DNA of 64,000 bases. Source: Pseudomonas hydrolytica (GTDB lineage: Bacteria > Pseudomonadota > Gammaproteobacteria > Pseudomonadales > Pseudomonadaceae). Shown here piece by piece: positions 1 through 9,606 of this stretch (its first letter is position 1; the number at the start of each line of letters is the position of its first letter). Below the pieces are notes generated by a model. The model was not told the DNA's origin. It saw only the letters and a list, made by a program, of their open reading frames with translations, and ran no database searches. The stretch is taken from assembly GCF_021495345.1 (NCBI RefSeq), contig NZ_CP099397.1, forward strand, positions 2,294,001 to 2,358,000, read 5' to 3'. Made by a program: the position numbers and the translations under genes.

Positions 1-648
1 GCCAGCAGGGCGATAGAAGACGCGGTGGCGCGCCTCGGTCTGCCCACCGAGGTGCAGGGCACCCTGGGCGGCACCGGCGCGGCCTTCCAGCAGACCCAGG
101 GCAACCAGCCGCTGATGATCCTGCTGGCGCTGGTGGTGGTGTACATCGTGCTCGGCGTGCTCTACGAGAGCTACGTGCATCCGCTGACCATCCTCTCCAC
201 GCTGCCCTCGGCCGGCGTCGGCGCCTTGCTCGCGCTGCAGCTGGTGGGCATGGAGTTCAGCCTGATTTCGCTCCTGGGCCTGTTCCTGCTGATCGGCATC
301 GTCAAGAAGAACGCCATCCTCATGGTCGACCTGGCGCTGCAACTGGAACGCGGCGAGCATCTCAGCCCGCAGGAATCCATCCGCCGCGCCTGCCTGCTGC
401 GCTTTCGGCCGATCCTGATGACCACCCTGGCGGCCATTCTCGGCGCGCTGCCGCTGGTGCTGGGCAGTGCCGAAGGCTCGGAAATGCGCCAGCCGCTGGG
501 CATCACCATTGTCGGTGGCCTGGTACTCAGCCAGTTGCTGACGCTCTACACCACGCCGGTGATCTACCTCTACTTCGACCGCCTGCGCCACCGCGTCAAC
601 CGCTGGCGCGGCGTGCGCACCGATGCTTCGTTGGAAACCCCGCTATGA
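1..648 (+). CDS. muxC: RND multidrug efflux inner-membrane transporter, C-terminal part (MuxC/MdtC-like)
   Basis: Only the last 215 codons are in the window; the reading frame is open from base 1. Several hydrophobic segments typical of the second membrane half of RND pumps are visible, with the family stretch [20 protein letters not shown] near the left end, [12 protein letters not shown] in the middle and the closing [15 protein letters not shown]...[10 protein letters not shown]. This wording is closest to the MdtC/MuxC branch of proton-driven drug exporters. The stop codon overlaps the start of the outer-membrane channel gene (ATGA), so the two are translationally coupled, as in muxABC-opmB of Pseudomonas. 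The role would be proton-driven export of drugs from the inner membrane or periplasm. The exact paralogue name is inferred from this partner and could be wrong. Confidence 0.82.
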   Translation, partial: ASRAIEDAVARLGLPTEVQGTLGGTGAAFQQTQGNQPLMILLALVVVYIVLGVLYESYVHPLTILSTLPSAGVGALLALQLVGMEFSLISLLGLFLLIGIVKKNAILMVDLALQLERGEHLSPQESIRRACLLRFRPILMTTLAAILGALPLVLGSAEGSEMRQPLGITIVGGLVLSQLLTLYTTPVIYLYFDRLRHRVNRWRGVRTDASLETPL

Positions 649-2174
649 ACATCCCAGAAGCGAGCGCTGCTCGCGAAGCCTTCAATTCCGCTCCGTTCGC
701 CAGCAGAGCCCGCTGCTACGGTCTGTTCGTGCTGCTGGGGATGCTCGGCGGCTGCATGCTCGGCCCCGACTATCAGCGCCCCGAGCTGGCAGCGCCGATG
801 CAGTTCAAACAGGTCGCGGGCTGGAAGGCCGCTACCCCAGGCGACGCCCTGGAGCGCGGCGCCTGGTGGGAGCTGTACGGCGACGCCGAACTCAACGCCC
901 TGGTCGAGCGCCTGCACCTGTCCAACCAGAACCTGGCCGCGGCCGAGGCGCAGTACCGCCAGGCCCGTGCGCTGGTGCGTGGCGCGCGGGCGCGCTTCTA
1001 TCCGACCCTGTCCGGCAGCGCCGGGGTGACTCGGGCCGGGCAGGGGGGCGGTGACAGCACCATCCGTACCGCCGATGGCGTCACCGTCAGCGGCTCCGGT
1101 GCGTCGAGCATTTCCAAGAGTTATGACCTCAGCCTCAACGCCGCCTGGGAGCTGGATGTCTGGGGCAAGCTGCGCCGCGGCCTGGAGGCCAGCCGTGCCG
1201 AGTTCGAGGCCAGTGCCGCCGACCTGGCCGCGGCGCGCCTGAGCCTGCAGAGCGAGCTGGTGCAGAACTACCTGCAGTTGCGCGTGCTGGATGAGCAGAA
1301 GCGCCTGCTCGATGCCACGGTCGCCGCCTATGCGCGCTCGTTGCGCCTGACCGAAAACCAGTACAGGGCCGGCATCGTGCCCAAATCCGACGTGACCCAG
1401 GCCACCACCCAGCTGCGCAGCACCCAGGCGCAGGCGGTCGATCTCGAGTGGCAGCGCGCCCAGCTGGAACATGCCATCGCCGTGCTGGTGGGCGTCAGCC
1501 CGGCCGAACTGTCCATCGCCGAGCGCGAAAGCGTGCCGCAGCTGCCGCCGATTCCGCTGGCATTGCCTTCGCAGATGCTCGAGCGGCGTCCCGACATCGC
1601 CGCGGCCGAACGACGGGTGATGGCGGCCAACGCACAGATCGGCGTGGCCGAGGCGGCCTGGTTTCCCGACCTGACCATTTCGGCCAGCGGCGGCTACCGC
1701 GGCAGCAGCTTCGCCGACTGGATCGAAGTGCCCAACCGCTTCTGGTCGCTCGGCCCGCAACTGGCGCTGACCCTGTTCGACGGCGGCGCCCGCCGCGCCG
1801 AGCTGGAACGCAGCGAGGCCGCCTACGACCAGACCGTGGCGCAGTACCGCCAGGCGGTGCTGGACGGGTTTCGCGAGGTGGAAGACTATCTGGTGCAACT
1901 GCGCGTGCTGGAGCAGGAGAGCGGCATCCAGCAGCAGGCACTGGACGCCGCGCGCGAATCGCTGCGCCTGATCGAGAACCAGTACCGCGCCGGCACCCTG
2001 GACTACAACAGCGTGGTCAATGTGCAGGCCACCGCGCTGAACAACGAACGTAGCAACCTCACGTTGCTGGGCAGCCGGCTGACCGCGAGCGTGCAACTGA
2101 TTGCCGCTCTCGGCGGTGGCTGGCAGAGCGAGCAGTTGCGCGAAACCGACGAGCGGACGAGCAAAGCACAATGA
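645..2174 (+). CDS. opmB: outer-membrane efflux channel lipoprotein, NodT/OprM family (OpmB-like)
   Basis: This 509-residue protein has the two repeated outer-membrane-factor domains. The N-terminal extension leads to a lipobox LGGC followed by MLGPDYQRP, the usual start of mature NodT-type channels, so the protein should be exported and lipid-anchored in the outer membrane. The duplicated motifs [19 protein letters not shown] and [19 protein letters not shown] mark the two halves that form the periplasmic alpha-barrel. The start overlaps the transporter stop by 4 bases. It should form the exit duct of the tripartite pump with the upstream RND protein. The first ATG gives a rather long pre-lipobox leader of about 35 residues, so a later start is possible. 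Confidence 0.88.
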   Translation: MNIPEASAAREAFNSAPFASRARCYGLFVLLGMLGGCMLGPDYQRPELAAPMQFKQVAGWKAATPGDALERGAWWELYGDAELNALVERLHLSNQNLAAAEAQYRQARALVRGARARFYPTLSGSAGVTRAGQGGGDSTIRTADGVTVSGSGASSISKSYDLSLNAAWELDVWGKLRRGLEASRAEFEASAADLAAARLSLQSELVQNYLQLRVLDEQKRLLDATVAAYARSLRLTENQYRAGIVPKSDVTQATTQLRSTQAQAVDLEWQRAQLEHAIAVLVGVSPAELSIAERESVPQLPPIPLALPSQMLERRPDIAAAERRVMAANAQIGVAEAAWFPDLTISASGGYRGSSFADWIEVPNRFWSLGPQLALTLFDGGARRAELERSEAAYDQTVAQYRQAVLDGFREVEDYLVQLRVLEQESGIQQQALDAARESLRLIENQYRAGTLDYNSVVNVQATALNNERSNLTLLGSRLTASVQLIAALGGGWQSEQLRETDERTSKAQ

Positions 2175-2191
2175 CCCAGTAGTCAACTGGG
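2175..2191 (+). terminator. possible hairpin after opmB
   Basis: The 6-base arms cccagt and actggg enclose a 5-base loop just after the opmB stop. No T-run follows, so termination here is only a possibility. The remaining bases up to 2320 hold no gene; a TAAGAT box near 2223 could be a -10 element for the next gene. Confidence 0.25.
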
Positions 2192-2320
2192 GTATCGGGT
2201 TCATCCCTGGTCGGGCTTTGCGCTAAGATTCGCGCTCTTGTCGATGATGCTTGCAACTGGCCATCAGGGATACGGAGCACACCGCGCTCCGCGGTCGGCG
2301 CAAACCTGTAGAGTGTTCGA

Positions 2321-4372
2321 ATGCTGATCGGTAGTTACGACTATTCCCTGGTGCTGTTGTCGCTGTGCGTGGCGATTCTCGCCTCCTACACCGCGCTCGA
2401 TCTGGCTGGCCGCATCGCCAGTGCCCGAGGTGTTGCCCGCTCGCTCTGGATAGTCGGCGGCGCGCTGGCCATGGGCATTGGCATCTGGTCCATGCATTTC
2501 GTCGGCATGCTCGCCTTCAGTCTGCCCATCCCGCTGGGTTACGACCTGACCATCACCCTGTTGTCGCTGGGCATCGCCATACTCGCCTCGGGCTTTGCCC
2601 TGTGGCTGGTCAGCCAGCCCGAGCTGCCGGCCTGGCAGCTGGGCCTCGGCGCGCTGGCCATGGGCACGGGCATCGCGGCCATGCACTACATCGGCATGGC
2701 GGCGCTGCGCATGCAGCCGGGGATCGACTACGACCCGCTGTTGTTCGGCCTGTCGCTGCTGATCGCCGTGGTCGCCTCGGGCGCGGCGCTATGGATCGCC
2801 TTCCGCCTGCGTCGCGACACCCCCTACGTGCGCGTGGCGCGGGCGGGGGCGGCGGTGATCATGGGCGTGGCCATCGTCGGCATGCACTTCACCGGTATGG
2901 CGGCGGCGAACTTCGCCGAGGGCAGCTACTGCGCTGCAGCCGGCAGCGGGCTGGGCAGCGGCTGGCTGGCCAGCCTGGTGGTGGTGGTGACCCTGGCGGT
3001 GCTGGCCATCGCCTTGCTCACCTCGATTCTCGATGCCCGCCTGGAGGCACGTACGGCGCTGCTCAGCCAGTCGCTGGCCAGGGCTAACGCGGAGCTCACC
3101 GAGCTGGCCCTGCACGACGGCCTGACCAAGCTGCCCAACCGCCTGCTGCTGGAAGACCGCATCGGCCAGAGTATTCTCAAGGTGCAGCGCAACGGCGGCC
3201 ATTTCGCCCTGCTGTTCATGGACCTGGACGGCTTCAAACCGGTCAACGACGCCTTCGGCCACCACATCGGCGACCAGTTGCTGGTGGCCGTGGCCCAGCG
3301 CCTGCGCGCCAATCTGCGAGCACAGGACAGCCTGGCACGCATCGGCGGCGACGAGTTCGTGCTGCTCGCCGAACTGCGCCAGGCCGACGATGCCGCCAGC
3401 GTGGCGGGGCAGGTGGTCAGCCTGCTGAGCCAGCCGTTCCGGGTGGACGAGCACGAGCTGCGCGTCTCCACCAGCGTCGGCATCGCGGTGTACCCGGGGG
3501 ACGGCAGCAATCAACAGGAACTGCTGATCAATGCCGACGCCGCGATGTACCACGCCAAGGGGCTGGGCAAGAACGGCTATAGCTTCTTCGAACGCTCGAT
3601 GAACACCAATGCGCGCCAGCAACTGCAGCTGCTGCACGATCTGCGGGCGGCGCTGGAGCGCGGCGAGTTCCTGCTGTACTACCAGCCCAAGTTCGCCACC
3701 GGCAGCGAGCGCATGATCGGCGCCGAGGCGCTGCTGCGTTGGCAGCATCCGCAGCAGGGCTTGCTGACGCCGGATCGTTTCATCGGCCTGGCAGAAAAGA
3801 CCGGGCTGATCATCGCCATCGGCGACTGGGTGCTGAACGAGGCCTGCCGGCAGATGCGCCTGTGGTACGAGCAGGGGCGCCGCGACTGGCGCGTAGCGGT
3901 GAACCTGTCGGCGCTGCAGTTCTGTCATGGTGAGCTGGTCGAAAGCGTGCGGCGGACCCTGGACCGGCATGGGCTGCCGGCCAACTGCCTGACCCTGGAG
4001 ATTACCGAAAGCACGGCGATGCACGATGTGAACGCCAGTCTGGCGATTCTCGAACAGCTGGCCGGTATGGGCGTGGACATCGCCATCGACGATTTCGGCA
4101 CCGGTTACTCCAGCCTGCTCTACCTCAAGCGGCTACCGGCCAACGAGCTGAAGATCGACCGCGGTTTCGTGCGCGACCTGGAGCACGATGGCGACGACGC
4201 CGCCATCGTTTCGGCCATCGTCGCACTGGGGCAGGCACTGGACCTGCGCATCGTCGCCGAAGGGGTGGAGACCCGTCAGCAGCAGGCGTTTCTCACCGAG
4301 CTGGGCTGCGATTCCCTGCAGGGCTACCTGCTTGGCCAGCCTCTGCCGCCGGAGCATCTGTCGGCGGCATGA
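2321..4372 (+). CDS. mucR: membrane c-di-GMP cyclase/phosphodiesterase, MHYT-GGDEF-EAL (MucR-like)
   Basis: The 683-residue protein begins with a seven-helix MHYT sensor (about residues 1-235) holding three M-H-[FY]-x-G motifs near residues 58, 120 and 185; these His/Met residues are proposed metal ligands for sensing gases such as O2 or NO. A GGDEF cyclase domain follows, with the intact motif GGDEF at about 342-346, then an EAL phosphodiesterase domain with EALLR at about 469 and DDFGTGYSSL further on. Both catalytic motifs are intact, so synthesis and hydrolysis of c-di-GMP are both possible. Length and architecture match P. aeruginosa MucR (685 residues), which sets c-di-GMP near the alginate machinery; NbdA has the same domains but is longer. 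The symbol rests on that match. Confidence 0.85.
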   Translation: MLIGSYDYSLVLLSLCVAILASYTALDLAGRIASARGVARSLWIVGGALAMGIGIWSMHFVGMLAFSLPIPLGYDLTITLLSLGIAILASGFALWLVSQPELPAWQLGLGALAMGTGIAAMHYIGMAALRMQPGIDYDPLLFGLSLLIAVVASGAALWIAFRLRRDTPYVRVARAGAAVIMGVAIVGMHFTGMAAANFAEGSYCAAAGSGLGSGWLASLVVVVTLAVLAIALLTSILDARLEARTALLSQSLARANAELTELALHDGLTKLPNRLLLEDRIGQSILKVQRNGGHFALLFMDLDGFKPVNDAFGHHIGDQLLVAVAQRLRANLRAQDSLARIGGDEFVLLAELRQADDAASVAGQVVSLLSQPFRVDEHELRVSTSVGIAVYPGDGSNQQELLINADAAMYHAKGLGKNGYSFFERSMNTNARQQLQLLHDLRAALERGEFLLYYQPKFATGSERMIGAEALLRWQHPQQGLLTPDRFIGLAEKTGLIIAIGDWVLNEACRQMRLWYEQGRRDWRVAVNLSALQFCHGELVESVRRTLDRHGLPANCLTLEITESTAMHDVNASLAILEQLAGMGVDIAIDDFGTGYSSLLYLKRLPANELKIDRGFVRDLEHDGDDAAIVSAIVALGQALDLRIVAEGVETRQQQAFLTELGCDSLQGYLLGQPLPPEHLSAA

Positions 4373-4391
4373 GGGTGGCGGTTTTTCGCCA

Positions 4392-5524
<1,133 letters not shown>

Positions 5525-5527
5525 GTG

Positions 5528-5543
5528 TGGCGAAATTTCGCCA
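5528..5543. promoter_or_regulatory. palindromic activator site, promoter-proximal copy
   Basis: TGGCGAAATTTCGCCA is a perfect 16-base palindrome directly upstream of the -24 box of dctP. A second palindrome with the same outer bases lies 61 bases further upstream. Together they look like binding sites for an NtrC-type activator such as DctD; the identity of the protein is inferred. Confidence 0.5.
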
Positions 5544-5588
5544 GCCTGCTGGGCGTGCGAAAAGCACTGTGACCTGGCGCACAGCGCG

Positions 5589-5604
5589 TGGCGGGTTTCC
5601 GCCA
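5589..5604. promoter_or_regulatory. palindromic activator site, distal copy
   Basis: TGGCGGGTTTCCGCCA shares the arms TGGCG/CGCCA with the proximal site. The centre-to-centre distance is 61 bases, close to six helical turns, so both sites face the same side of the DNA. A further half-like match (tggcggaaagcgga) follows at about 5614. The rest of the 303-base gap 5400-5702 holds the dctP leader and the tam leader. Confidence 0.45.
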
Positions 5605-5702
5605 TGTGCGCGATGGCGGAAAGCGGAAACTTGCCGGTGTGGTCGAGAAGCCGGATGCGCCTGCTATCCTGCCGCTCGCCATTGAATTGGAGGAACGATG
5701 CG

Positions 5703-6464
5703 ATGAGTTGGTCTGCCCAGCAGTACTCCCTGTTCGAACGCCAGCGTACCCGCCCGGTATACGACCTGCTGGCGGCGGTGCCGCGCGAAGGCATCGAACT
5801 GGCCATTGACCTGGGTTGCGGCCCCGGCAACTCCACCGCAGTGCTGCAGGCGCATGCGCCGGGGGCGCGGCTGATCGGCATCGACAACAGCGAAGACATG
5901 CTGCGCGCCGCCCGCGAGCGCCTGCCACAGGTCAGCTTCCAGTTGGCGGATATCCAGCACTGGCAGGCCGAGGTAGCGCCGCAGCTGATCCTGGCCAACG
6001 CCTCGCTGCAGTGGCTGCCGGACCATGCCCAGCTCTATCCGGCGCTGCTGAGACAGCTGGCGCCGGGTGGCTGGCTGGCGATCCAGACCCCGGACAACCT
6101 GCAGGAGCCGGCCCATCGCCTGGCCCGCGAGGTGGCCGCCGTGGGGCCATGGGCGGCGCGCATCGGCGACGTGCGCCATGCCGAGCGGCACAGCGCACAG
6201 ACCTATTACGACATCCTCGGCGCCCATGCCAGCGAACTGGATATCTGGCGCACCACCTACTTCCACGTACTGGACAATGCCGCTGCGGTGGTGGAGTGGT
6301 TCAAGTCGACGGCGCTGCTGCCGTTCCTGCAGCCGCTGGATGCCGCAGAGCAGGCAGCCTTCCTCGAGCGTTACCAGGCGGCGATTGCCGAGGCCTATCC
6401 GGCGCAGGCCGATGGCCGGGTGCTGCTGCCGTTTCCGCGTCTGTTCCTGGTGGCTCGGCGCTAG
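5703..6464 (+). CDS. tam: trans-aconitate 2-methyltransferase (class I SAM methyltransferase)
   Basis: The start is the ATG at 5703, nine bases after ggagg. The 253-residue cytosolic protein has the class I SAM-binding motif IDLGCGPGNSTAVL near residues 36-49, followed by the acidic IGIDNSEDML and by ANASLQWLPDHAQLYPALL. These, and the family opening MSWSAQQYSLFERQRTRPV with PVYDLLAAVP, match Tam, which methylates trans-aconitate, an inhibitor of aconitase formed from citrate-cycle intermediates. It stands alone between dctP and the nuo operon. Related small-molecule methyltransferases cannot be fully excluded. Confidence 0.87.
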   Translation: MSWSAQQYSLFERQRTRPVYDLLAAVPREGIELAIDLGCGPGNSTAVLQAHAPGARLIGIDNSEDMLRAARERLPQVSFQLADIQHWQAEVAPQLILANASLQWLPDHAQLYPALLRQLAPGGWLAIQTPDNLQEPAHRLAREVAAVGPWAARIGDVRHAERHSAQTYYDILGAHASELDIWRTTYFHVLDNAAAVVEWFKSTALLPFLQPLDAAEQAAFLERYQAAIAEAYPAQADGRVLLPFPRLFLVARR

Positions 6465-6520
6465 CCCGGATGCCATCCGGGAAGGGATCGACGCCAGTTC
6501 CCCGGATTGCATCCGGGCTA
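6462..6520. repeat. REP-like inverted pair (tagcccggat family)
   Basis: Two 20-base arms, tagcccggatgccatccggg and cccggattgcatccgggcta, face each other across 19 bases. Each arm is itself a hairpin. This form is typical of Pseudomonas intergenic REP elements. It overlaps the tam stop region. Confidence 0.6.
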
Positions 6521-6545
6521 CGCGACCTAAGCCTCAGCCGATGAA

Positions 6546-6572
6546 ACAAGCCCCGCATTTCGCGGGGCTTGT
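6546..6572 (-). terminator. rho-independent terminator of the nuo operon
   Basis: The arms acaagccccgc and gcggggcttgt (11 base pairs, 5-base loop) lie 4 bases past the nuoN stop. On the minus strand a weak T-rich stretch follows. Confidence 0.6.
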
Positions 6573-6575
6573 CGG

Positions 6576-8045
6576 TCACTGCGCCAGGGCGACCAGCCCT
6601 GCGTTATGCACCAGCTCCAGCAGTGGTTGCGGATACACGCCGAGGAAGAAGGCGAGCAGAGCCACCACCAGCAGCATGATGCCGCCAGCACGCTGGCCCC
6701 AGTCGAAGGGGGCGTCGTGGCGGCGCAGATTGGGCTCGCGCATGAACAGCGTGACCATCACCCGCAGGTAATAGAACACGCCGATGGCGCTGCCCAGCAC
6801 CATGGCACCCAGCAGCCACCACAGCTGCGCCTCGACCCCGGCGGCGATCACGTAGAACTTGCCGATGAAGCCGGCCGTCAGCGGTATGCCGGCCAGCGAC
6901 AGCATCATCACCGTGAGCACGGCGGTCAGGTACGGACGGCGCCAGAACAGGCCGCGGTACTCGTACAGCGCATCGGCATCGCGACCGCTGTAGGGCGTGG
7001 ACATCAGGGTGATCACGCCGAACGCGCCGAGGCTGGTCAGCACGTAGGTGGCCAGGTACACGCCGATGGCTTCCACGGCCAGGCCCTGACTGGCGATCAA
7101 CGCCACCAGCAGGTAACCGAAGTGGGCGATGGAGGAATAACCCAGCAGGCGCTTGAGGTTGTTCTGCAGCAGCGCCAGCAGGTTGCCGAACAGGATCGAG
7201 GCGATGGCGATCAGCGTCAGCAGCTCGTTCAGCCAGCCGCCGGCGGTGGCCGGAGAGATCTGATACAGGCGCAGCAGCACGGCGAATACCGCCACCTTGC
7301 TGGCCGTGGCGAGGAAGGCTGCCACCGGCGCCGGCGCGCCTTCGTAGACGTCCGGCGTCCACAGGTGGAAGGGCACCAGCGACAGCTTGAAGGCCAGGCC
7401 GATCAGCATCATGCCGATGCCCAGTTCCACCAGCAGGCTGCTGCCCTGCGCCAGGCTGGCGCCGATGGCGCGGAAACCCATGTCGCCGGCCTCGGCATAG
7501 AGCAGCGCCATGCCGAACAGGAGGAAGGCCGAACCCGCGGCCGACAGCACCATGTACTTGATGCCGGCCTCCAGCGAACGCTTGTTGAAGAAGGCGTAGG
7601 CGATCATGCCGTAGGTCGGCACCGACAGCAGCTCCAGGCCAATGAACAGACCCACCAGGTGCTGCGCGCTGGCCAGCACCAGGCCGCCGGCGGCCGACAG
7701 CAGGATCAGCAGATACAGCTCCTCGCGGTTGCCCGGATAGCCCTTGCCGGACTGACCGCCCAGATAGGCGTGGGTCAGCGTCACGCAGGCCAGGCTGGCG
7801 GCGAGCACCAGGGCCATGTAGTAGCCGGCGAAGCGGTCGATCTGCAACAGCGCGGTAACCTCCAGGGGCGCCACGCCCATGGCCGGCAGCAGCGACAGCA
7901 GTGCGAGGTTGAGACCGAGCACGGTCAGCACGAAGGTCAGGGCATGGTTGCGCCTGGCGGCGATGGCCAGCATCACCACGATCGCGCTCGTGCAGGTGAC
8001 CAGCAGCGGCAACAGGGCGATCAGGTGTTGGGCGGTGAATTCCAC
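6576..8045 (-). CDS. nuoN: NADH-quinone oxidoreductase subunit N
   Basis: This is one of the three antiporter-like membrane subunits of complex I that pump protons while electrons go from NADH to ubiquinone. The protein (489 residues from the chosen start) is almost entirely transmembrane helices and contains the family segment LSLVPFHLWTPDVYEGAPAP with the proton-channel lysine/proline region, then LKRLLGYSSIAHFGYLLVAL. The GTG at 8045 is preceded by atggag at good distance and gives the family-like start VEFTAQHLIALLPLL; an ATG five codons earlier (8060) has no clear ribosome site. It is the last gene of the operon and is followed by a hairpin terminator. Confidence 0.93.
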   Translation of the reverse strand: MEFTAQHLIALLPLLVTCTSAIVVMLAIAARRNHALTFVLTVLGLNLALLSLLPAMGVAPLEVTALLQIDRFAGYYMALVLAASLACVTLTHAYLGGQSGKGYPGNREELYLLILLSAAGGLVLASAQHLVGLFIGLELLSVPTYGMIAYAFFNKRSLEAGIKYMVLSAAGSAFLLFGMALLYAEAGDMGFRAIGASLAQGSSLLVELGIGMMLIGLAFKLSLVPFHLWTPDVYEGAPAPVAAFLATASKVAVFAVLLRLYQISPATAGGWLNELLTLIAIASILFGNLLALLQNNLKRLLGYSSIAHFGYLLVALIASQGLAVEAIGVYLATYVLTSLGAFGVITLMSTPYSGRDADALYEYRGLFWRRPYLTAVLTVMMLSLAGIPLTAGFIGKFYVIAAGVEAQLWWLLGAMVLGSAIGVFYYLRVMVTLFMREPNLRRHDAPFDWGQRAGGIMLLVVALLAFFLGVYPQPLLELVHNAGLVALAQ

Positions 8046-8063
8046 AGCGTGATGCTCCATAAG

Positions 8064-9593
8064 CTAGCGGGCCGAAGCGAGTTGATTGAGAGCGTCTGCC
8101 ATCCACTGCTGCACGCCATGCATGCTGGCGGCTGAGGTGTCGAGCACCGGCTGCGGGTAGACGCCAAGCAGGATCAGCAGGACCGCGAGGCCGAGCACCA
8201 TGCTCAGCTCGCGCGGCTTGAGCCCGGGCAGCGGCGCATCCTGCTGCACCGGGCCGAAATAGGCGCGGTGGATCATCGCCAGGGCGTACACCGAGCCCAG
8301 CACCAGGCCGGTGGCGGCGATCACCACGACCCAGGGCGCGCCGTGGAAGCTGCCGATCAGGATGAGGAACTCGCCGACGAAGTTGCCGGTGCCCGGCAGG
8401 CCCAGCGCGGCGGCGGCGAAGAACAGACTGATGGCCGGCAGCCACGGCATGCGCGCCCAGATCCCGCCCATCTGGCGCAGGTCACGGGTGTGCAGGCGCT
8501 CGTAGAGCTGGCCGCAGAGGATGAACAGCGCGGCGGCGGACAGGCCGTGGGCGACCATCTGCACCACCGCACCCTGCAGGGCGATCTGGCTGCCGGAGTA
8601 GATGGCGATCAGCACGAAGCCCATGTGCGACACGCTGGAGTAGGCCACCAGGCGCTTGATGTCGGTCTGCGCGAAGGACAATAAGGCGCCATAGAGGATG
8701 GCGAACACGCCCAGCCACTGGGCGATGGGCGCGAACTCCGCCGAGGCGTTGGGGAACAGCGGCAGGGCGAAACGCAGCAGGCCGTAGGCGGCGGTCTTCA
8801 GCAGGATGCCGGCCAGGTCCACCGAGCCGGCGGTGGGCGCCTGGGCGTGGGCGTCCGGCAGCCAGGAGTGCACCGGCACCACCGGGAACTTCACCGCGAA
8901 GGCGATGAAGAAGCCGAGCATCAGCAGGTATTCGGTGCCCGGCGCCAGCTCGGTCTGCAGCAGGTCGGCGTAGTTGAAGGTCAGCACGCCGGTCTGGTTG
9001 AAGTGCACGAGCACCAGGGCGAGGATCGCCACCAGCATGATCAGGCCGCTGGCCTGGGTGAAGATGAAGAACTTGGTGGCGGCGGTGATGCGGGTGCGCC
9101 CGTCGCTGCCGCTATGACCCCAGAGCGCGATGAGGAAGTACATCGGCACCAGCATCATTTCCCAGAAGAAGAAGAACAGGAACAGGTCGACGGCGAGGAA
9201 CACGCCGACCACGCCGCCAAGAATCCACATCAGGTTGAGGTGGAAGAAGCCGACGCGGTGCTGGATCTCGTTCCACGAACACAGCACCGAGAGCACGCCG
9301 AGCAGGCCGGTGAGTACCACCATCAGCACCGACAGGCCGTCCATGGCCAGATGGATGGTGATGCCCAGGCGCGGAATCCAGTCGATGACGAACTCGTGGG
9401 CCCAGCGCGGGCCGCCGTCCGGCGCCGGCGCCAGGGTGAAGTCGCCGCTGGCCCACAGCCACAGGCCGAGGCCGAGCAGCAGGCCCATGGTGATCAGCGC
9501 GAGCCAGCGCGGCAGGACGTGGCCGAAACGCTCGCCTTGCCAGCACAGCAGACCGCCGATGAAGGGGATCAGGATTAGCCAGGGGAGAATCAT
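8064..9593 (-). CDS. nuoM: NADH-quinone oxidoreductase subunit M
   Basis: The 509-residue product is the second antiporter-like proton-pumping subunit of complex I. It is built of about 14 membrane helices. Family landmarks are VGVFLAVDLFLFFFFWEMMLVPMYFLI, here carrying the conserved membrane Glu, then AVKFPVVPVHSWLPDAHAQ and DIKRLVAYSSVSHMGFV. Length matches NuoM proteins. It lies 13 bases after nuoL and 18 bases before the nuoN start, within one transcript. Confidence 0.96.
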   Translation of the reverse strand: MILPWLILIPFIGGLLCWQGERFGHVLPRWLALITMGLLLGLGLWLWASGDFTLAPAPDGGPRWAHEFVIDWIPRLGITIHLAMDGLSVLMVVLTGLLGVLSVLCSWNEIQHRVGFFHLNLMWILGGVVGVFLAVDLFLFFFFWEMMLVPMYFLIALWGHSGSDGRTRITAATKFFIFTQASGLIMLVAILALVLVHFNQTGVLTFNYADLLQTELAPGTEYLLMLGFFIAFAVKFPVVPVHSWLPDAHAQAPTAGSVDLAGILLKTAAYGLLRFALPLFPNASAEFAPIAQWLGVFAILYGALLSFAQTDIKRLVAYSSVSHMGFVLIAIYSGSQIALQGAVVQMVAHGLSAAALFILCGQLYERLHTRDLRQMGGIWARMPWLPAISLFFAAAALGLPGTGNFVGEFLILIGSFHGAPWVVVIAATGLVLGSVYALAMIHRAYFGPVQQDAPLPGLKPRELSMVLGLAVLLILLGVYPQPVLDTSAASMHGVQQWMADALNQLASAR

Positions 9594-9606
9594 CAGGCTG
9601 TTTTCC

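Noticed and set aside
570..2204. Open frame of 544 codons on the strand opposite opmB
   Set aside because: It is antisense to a clear gene, its composition is Gly/Ala/Gln/Arg-rich without any domain, and high-GC DNA makes such frames common. Many similar shadows (for example 2789-4024, 6606-8135, 18433-20319, 37272-39356 and 60274-62181) were dropped for the same reason.
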